Assembly: GCA_030649435.1 (NCBI GenBank)
Contig: JAUSKE010000086.1
Location: 1 to 6,089 of the forward strand
Reading direction: 5' to 3'
DNA from: Deltaproteobacteria bacterium
GTDB taxonomy: Bacteria; UBA10199; JACPAL01; JACOUP01
Length of the DNA stretch: 6,089 nucleotides
Under the pieces are notes generated by a model. It saw only the letters and a program-made list of their open reading frames with translations. It did not search any database and was not told where the DNA came from. The first letter of the stretch is position 1, and every line of letters begins with the position of its first letter. Of this stretch, positions 5,176 to 6,089 are shown in pieces. A program made the translations under genes and the position numbers.

Positions 5176-5994
5176 ATTCCCACCACGGGCCCCATCGGCA
5201 TTTTTGATTCCGGCATCGGCGGTCTTACCGTCAGTCACGAGATTGCCCGACTCCTCCCCTCTGAAGATCTTTTGTATCTGGGGGACACCGCCCGTGTCCC
5301 GTACGGGAGTAAATCTCCTGAGACGGTGATCCATTACAGCGTTGATAATGTGCAGTTTCTGACGGAGCGAAAGGCGAAGATGATCGTGATCGCCTGCAAC
5401 ACCGCATCCGCTTTTGCCTTGCCGATACTTCGCGAAAAGTTTTCGGTACCGATGATCGGTGTGATCGAGCCGGGGGTGCGTGGCGCGCTCAGCCGGACCC
5501 GAAACCAGAAGATCGGCGTGATTGGCACCGAAGGGACGATCCGGAGCCAGGCGTATGCGACGCTCCTTAAAAAGTTTAACCCAAAGGCGGAGGTTTACAG
5601 TATCGCCTGCCCGTTATTTGTTCCGTTGGTTGAGGAGGGTTGGCTTTCCGGTGAGGAGAGTCGTGCGGTGGTGGCGCGGTACCTTTCTCCCCTGAAAAGT
5701 ACCGGCATCGATACGTTGATCCTGGGTTGCACCCACTACCCACTCTTGAAACCGCTCCTTCGGGAGGTGATGGGGGAATCGGTGGCACTGATCGATTCGG
5801 CCGAAGAGACTGCCAAGGAGTTGGTCCGTCTCCTCAAAACCAAGAATCTCCTGAAGGGGGATACCGGTGCAAAGAAGGGGAGACATTCCTACTGTGTGAC
5901 CGACTCGCCGGAACGATTTGCCAGGGTTGGGTCGCTCTTCTTGGGTGAAAATTTGGACGGAGTGGAGCGGGTCAGCGTACCAGCAGCTCTTTAA
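5176..5994 (+). CDS. murI: Glutamate racemase, probable ATT start codon
   Basis: A cytoplasmic enzyme that converts L-glutamate to D-glutamate for the peptidoglycan stem peptide, cofactor-independent with two catalytic cysteines. From ATT 5176 the protein has 272 residues, normal for MurI. Motifs: PIGIFDSGIGGLTV (6-19) with the conserved Asp at 11 and Ser at 12; YLGDTARVPYG (34-44); IACNTASA with catalytic Cys74; GVIEPG (95-100); VIGTEGTIRSQAY (115-127); and LGCTHYPLL with catalytic Cys185 and His187. The frame is open from TGA 5092-5094, but it contains no ATG, GTG or TTG until TTG 5272. That TTG would remove the FDSGIGG motif and cannot be the real start. ATT 5176 has GGAG 6 nt upstream and begins 2 nt after the stop of the preceding gene, so it is the best candidate. 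Function is very secure; the start is uncertain. The last 23 nt overlap the convergent gene. Confidence 0.93.
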   Translation: MPTTGPIGIFDSGIGGLTVSHEIARLLPSEDLLYLGDTARVPYGSKSPETVIHYSVDNVQFLTERKAKMIVIACNTASAFALPILREKFSVPMIGVIEPGVRGALSRTRNQKIGVIGTEGTIRSQAYATLLKKFNPKAEVYSIACPLFVPLVEEGWLSGEESRAVVARYLSPLKSTGIDTLILGCTHYPLLKPLLREVMGESVALIDSAEETAKELVRLLKTKNLLKGDTGAKKGRHSYCVTDSPERFARVGSLFLGENLDGVERVSVPAAL

Positions 5995-6089
5995 CCGCCT
6001 TTACGATATGTCGCGCGGAGATCCCGGCGGCGTCAACCAGTTCAGCCGGTTTGCCGGAGATTGGCATCCGGGTGACTGCGAGTTTCAGA
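5972..6089 (-). CDS. Transketolase-like protein, C-terminal end only
   Basis: A minus-strand frame open from the right edge to TGA at 5974-5972 gives 38 residues. It contains VTRMPISGKPAELVDAAGIS followed by ARHIVKAVKELLVR. The pattern of a strand ending in (M)P.SGKP.EL, then .aGI.a..Iv.avk, is how the C-terminal domain of transketolase and its split C-terminal subunit usually ends. Transketolase moves two-carbon units between sugar phosphates in the pentose phosphate pathway using thiamine diphosphate. No catalytic part is in the window, so the call rests on a short tail. It overlaps murI tail to tail by 23 nt. Confidence 0.55.
   Translation of the reverse strand, partial: LKLAVTRMPISGKPAELVDAAGISARHIVKAVKELLVR

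Noticed and set aside
5272..5994. TTG 5272 as the murI start (240 residues)
   Set aside because: It would delete the conserved IFDSGIGG motif with the catalytic-site Asp, which is plainly encoded upstream in the same open frame.

Overview
The window suggests a Gram-negative bacterium with an outer membrane, because it carries a complete inner-membrane and periplasmic Tol set (tolQ, tolR, tolA, tolB). Base composition looks moderate, slightly above half G+C by eye. The gene set, the compact TonB-like TolA and the dispersed palindromic repeats would suit a deltaproteobacterial-type or related uncultured lineage. That placement is inference and cannot be proven from the sequence alone.

Layout. 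(1) Positions 2-535, plus strand: the 3' end of a proline-rich protein with tetratricopeptide-like helices. (2) Positions 525-4767, minus strand: a five-gene operon read right to left, tolQ > tolR > tolA > tolB > ppx/gppA-like phosphatase. Three of the four junctions are 4-nt ATGA overlaps and the fourth has a 1-nt gap, so the operon is probably translated by coupling. The usual sixth Tol gene, pal, is not in the window, and a polyphosphate/(p)ppGpp-type phosphatase takes its place directly after tolB. (3) Positions 4768-4855: a short divergent intergenic region holding a dyad of TTGAC half-sites and a C7 tract. (4) Positions 4856-5994, plus strand: a small basic coiled-coil protein of unknown function, then glutamate racemase (murI). 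murI has no ATG, GTG or TTG start that keeps its catalytic N-terminus and most likely starts at ATT 5176. (5) Positions 5972-6089, minus strand: the C-terminal 38 residues of what looks like a transketolase, overlapping the end of murI tail to tail.

Functional theme. The window is about the cell envelope. TolQRA uses the proton-motive force to act on TolB and outer-membrane partners during envelope constriction, and MurI supplies D-glutamate for peptidoglycan. Nothing here looks like a defence system, phage or transposase.

Most notable signals. An 88-bp cloverleaf-like palindrome is inserted in frame inside the ppx gene, and both of its strands encode nearly the same peptide. A 22-bp perfect palindrome forms the 3' end of tolR, with a 21-bp near-identical partner in the tolA linker. 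The third signal is the missing canonical start codon of murI.
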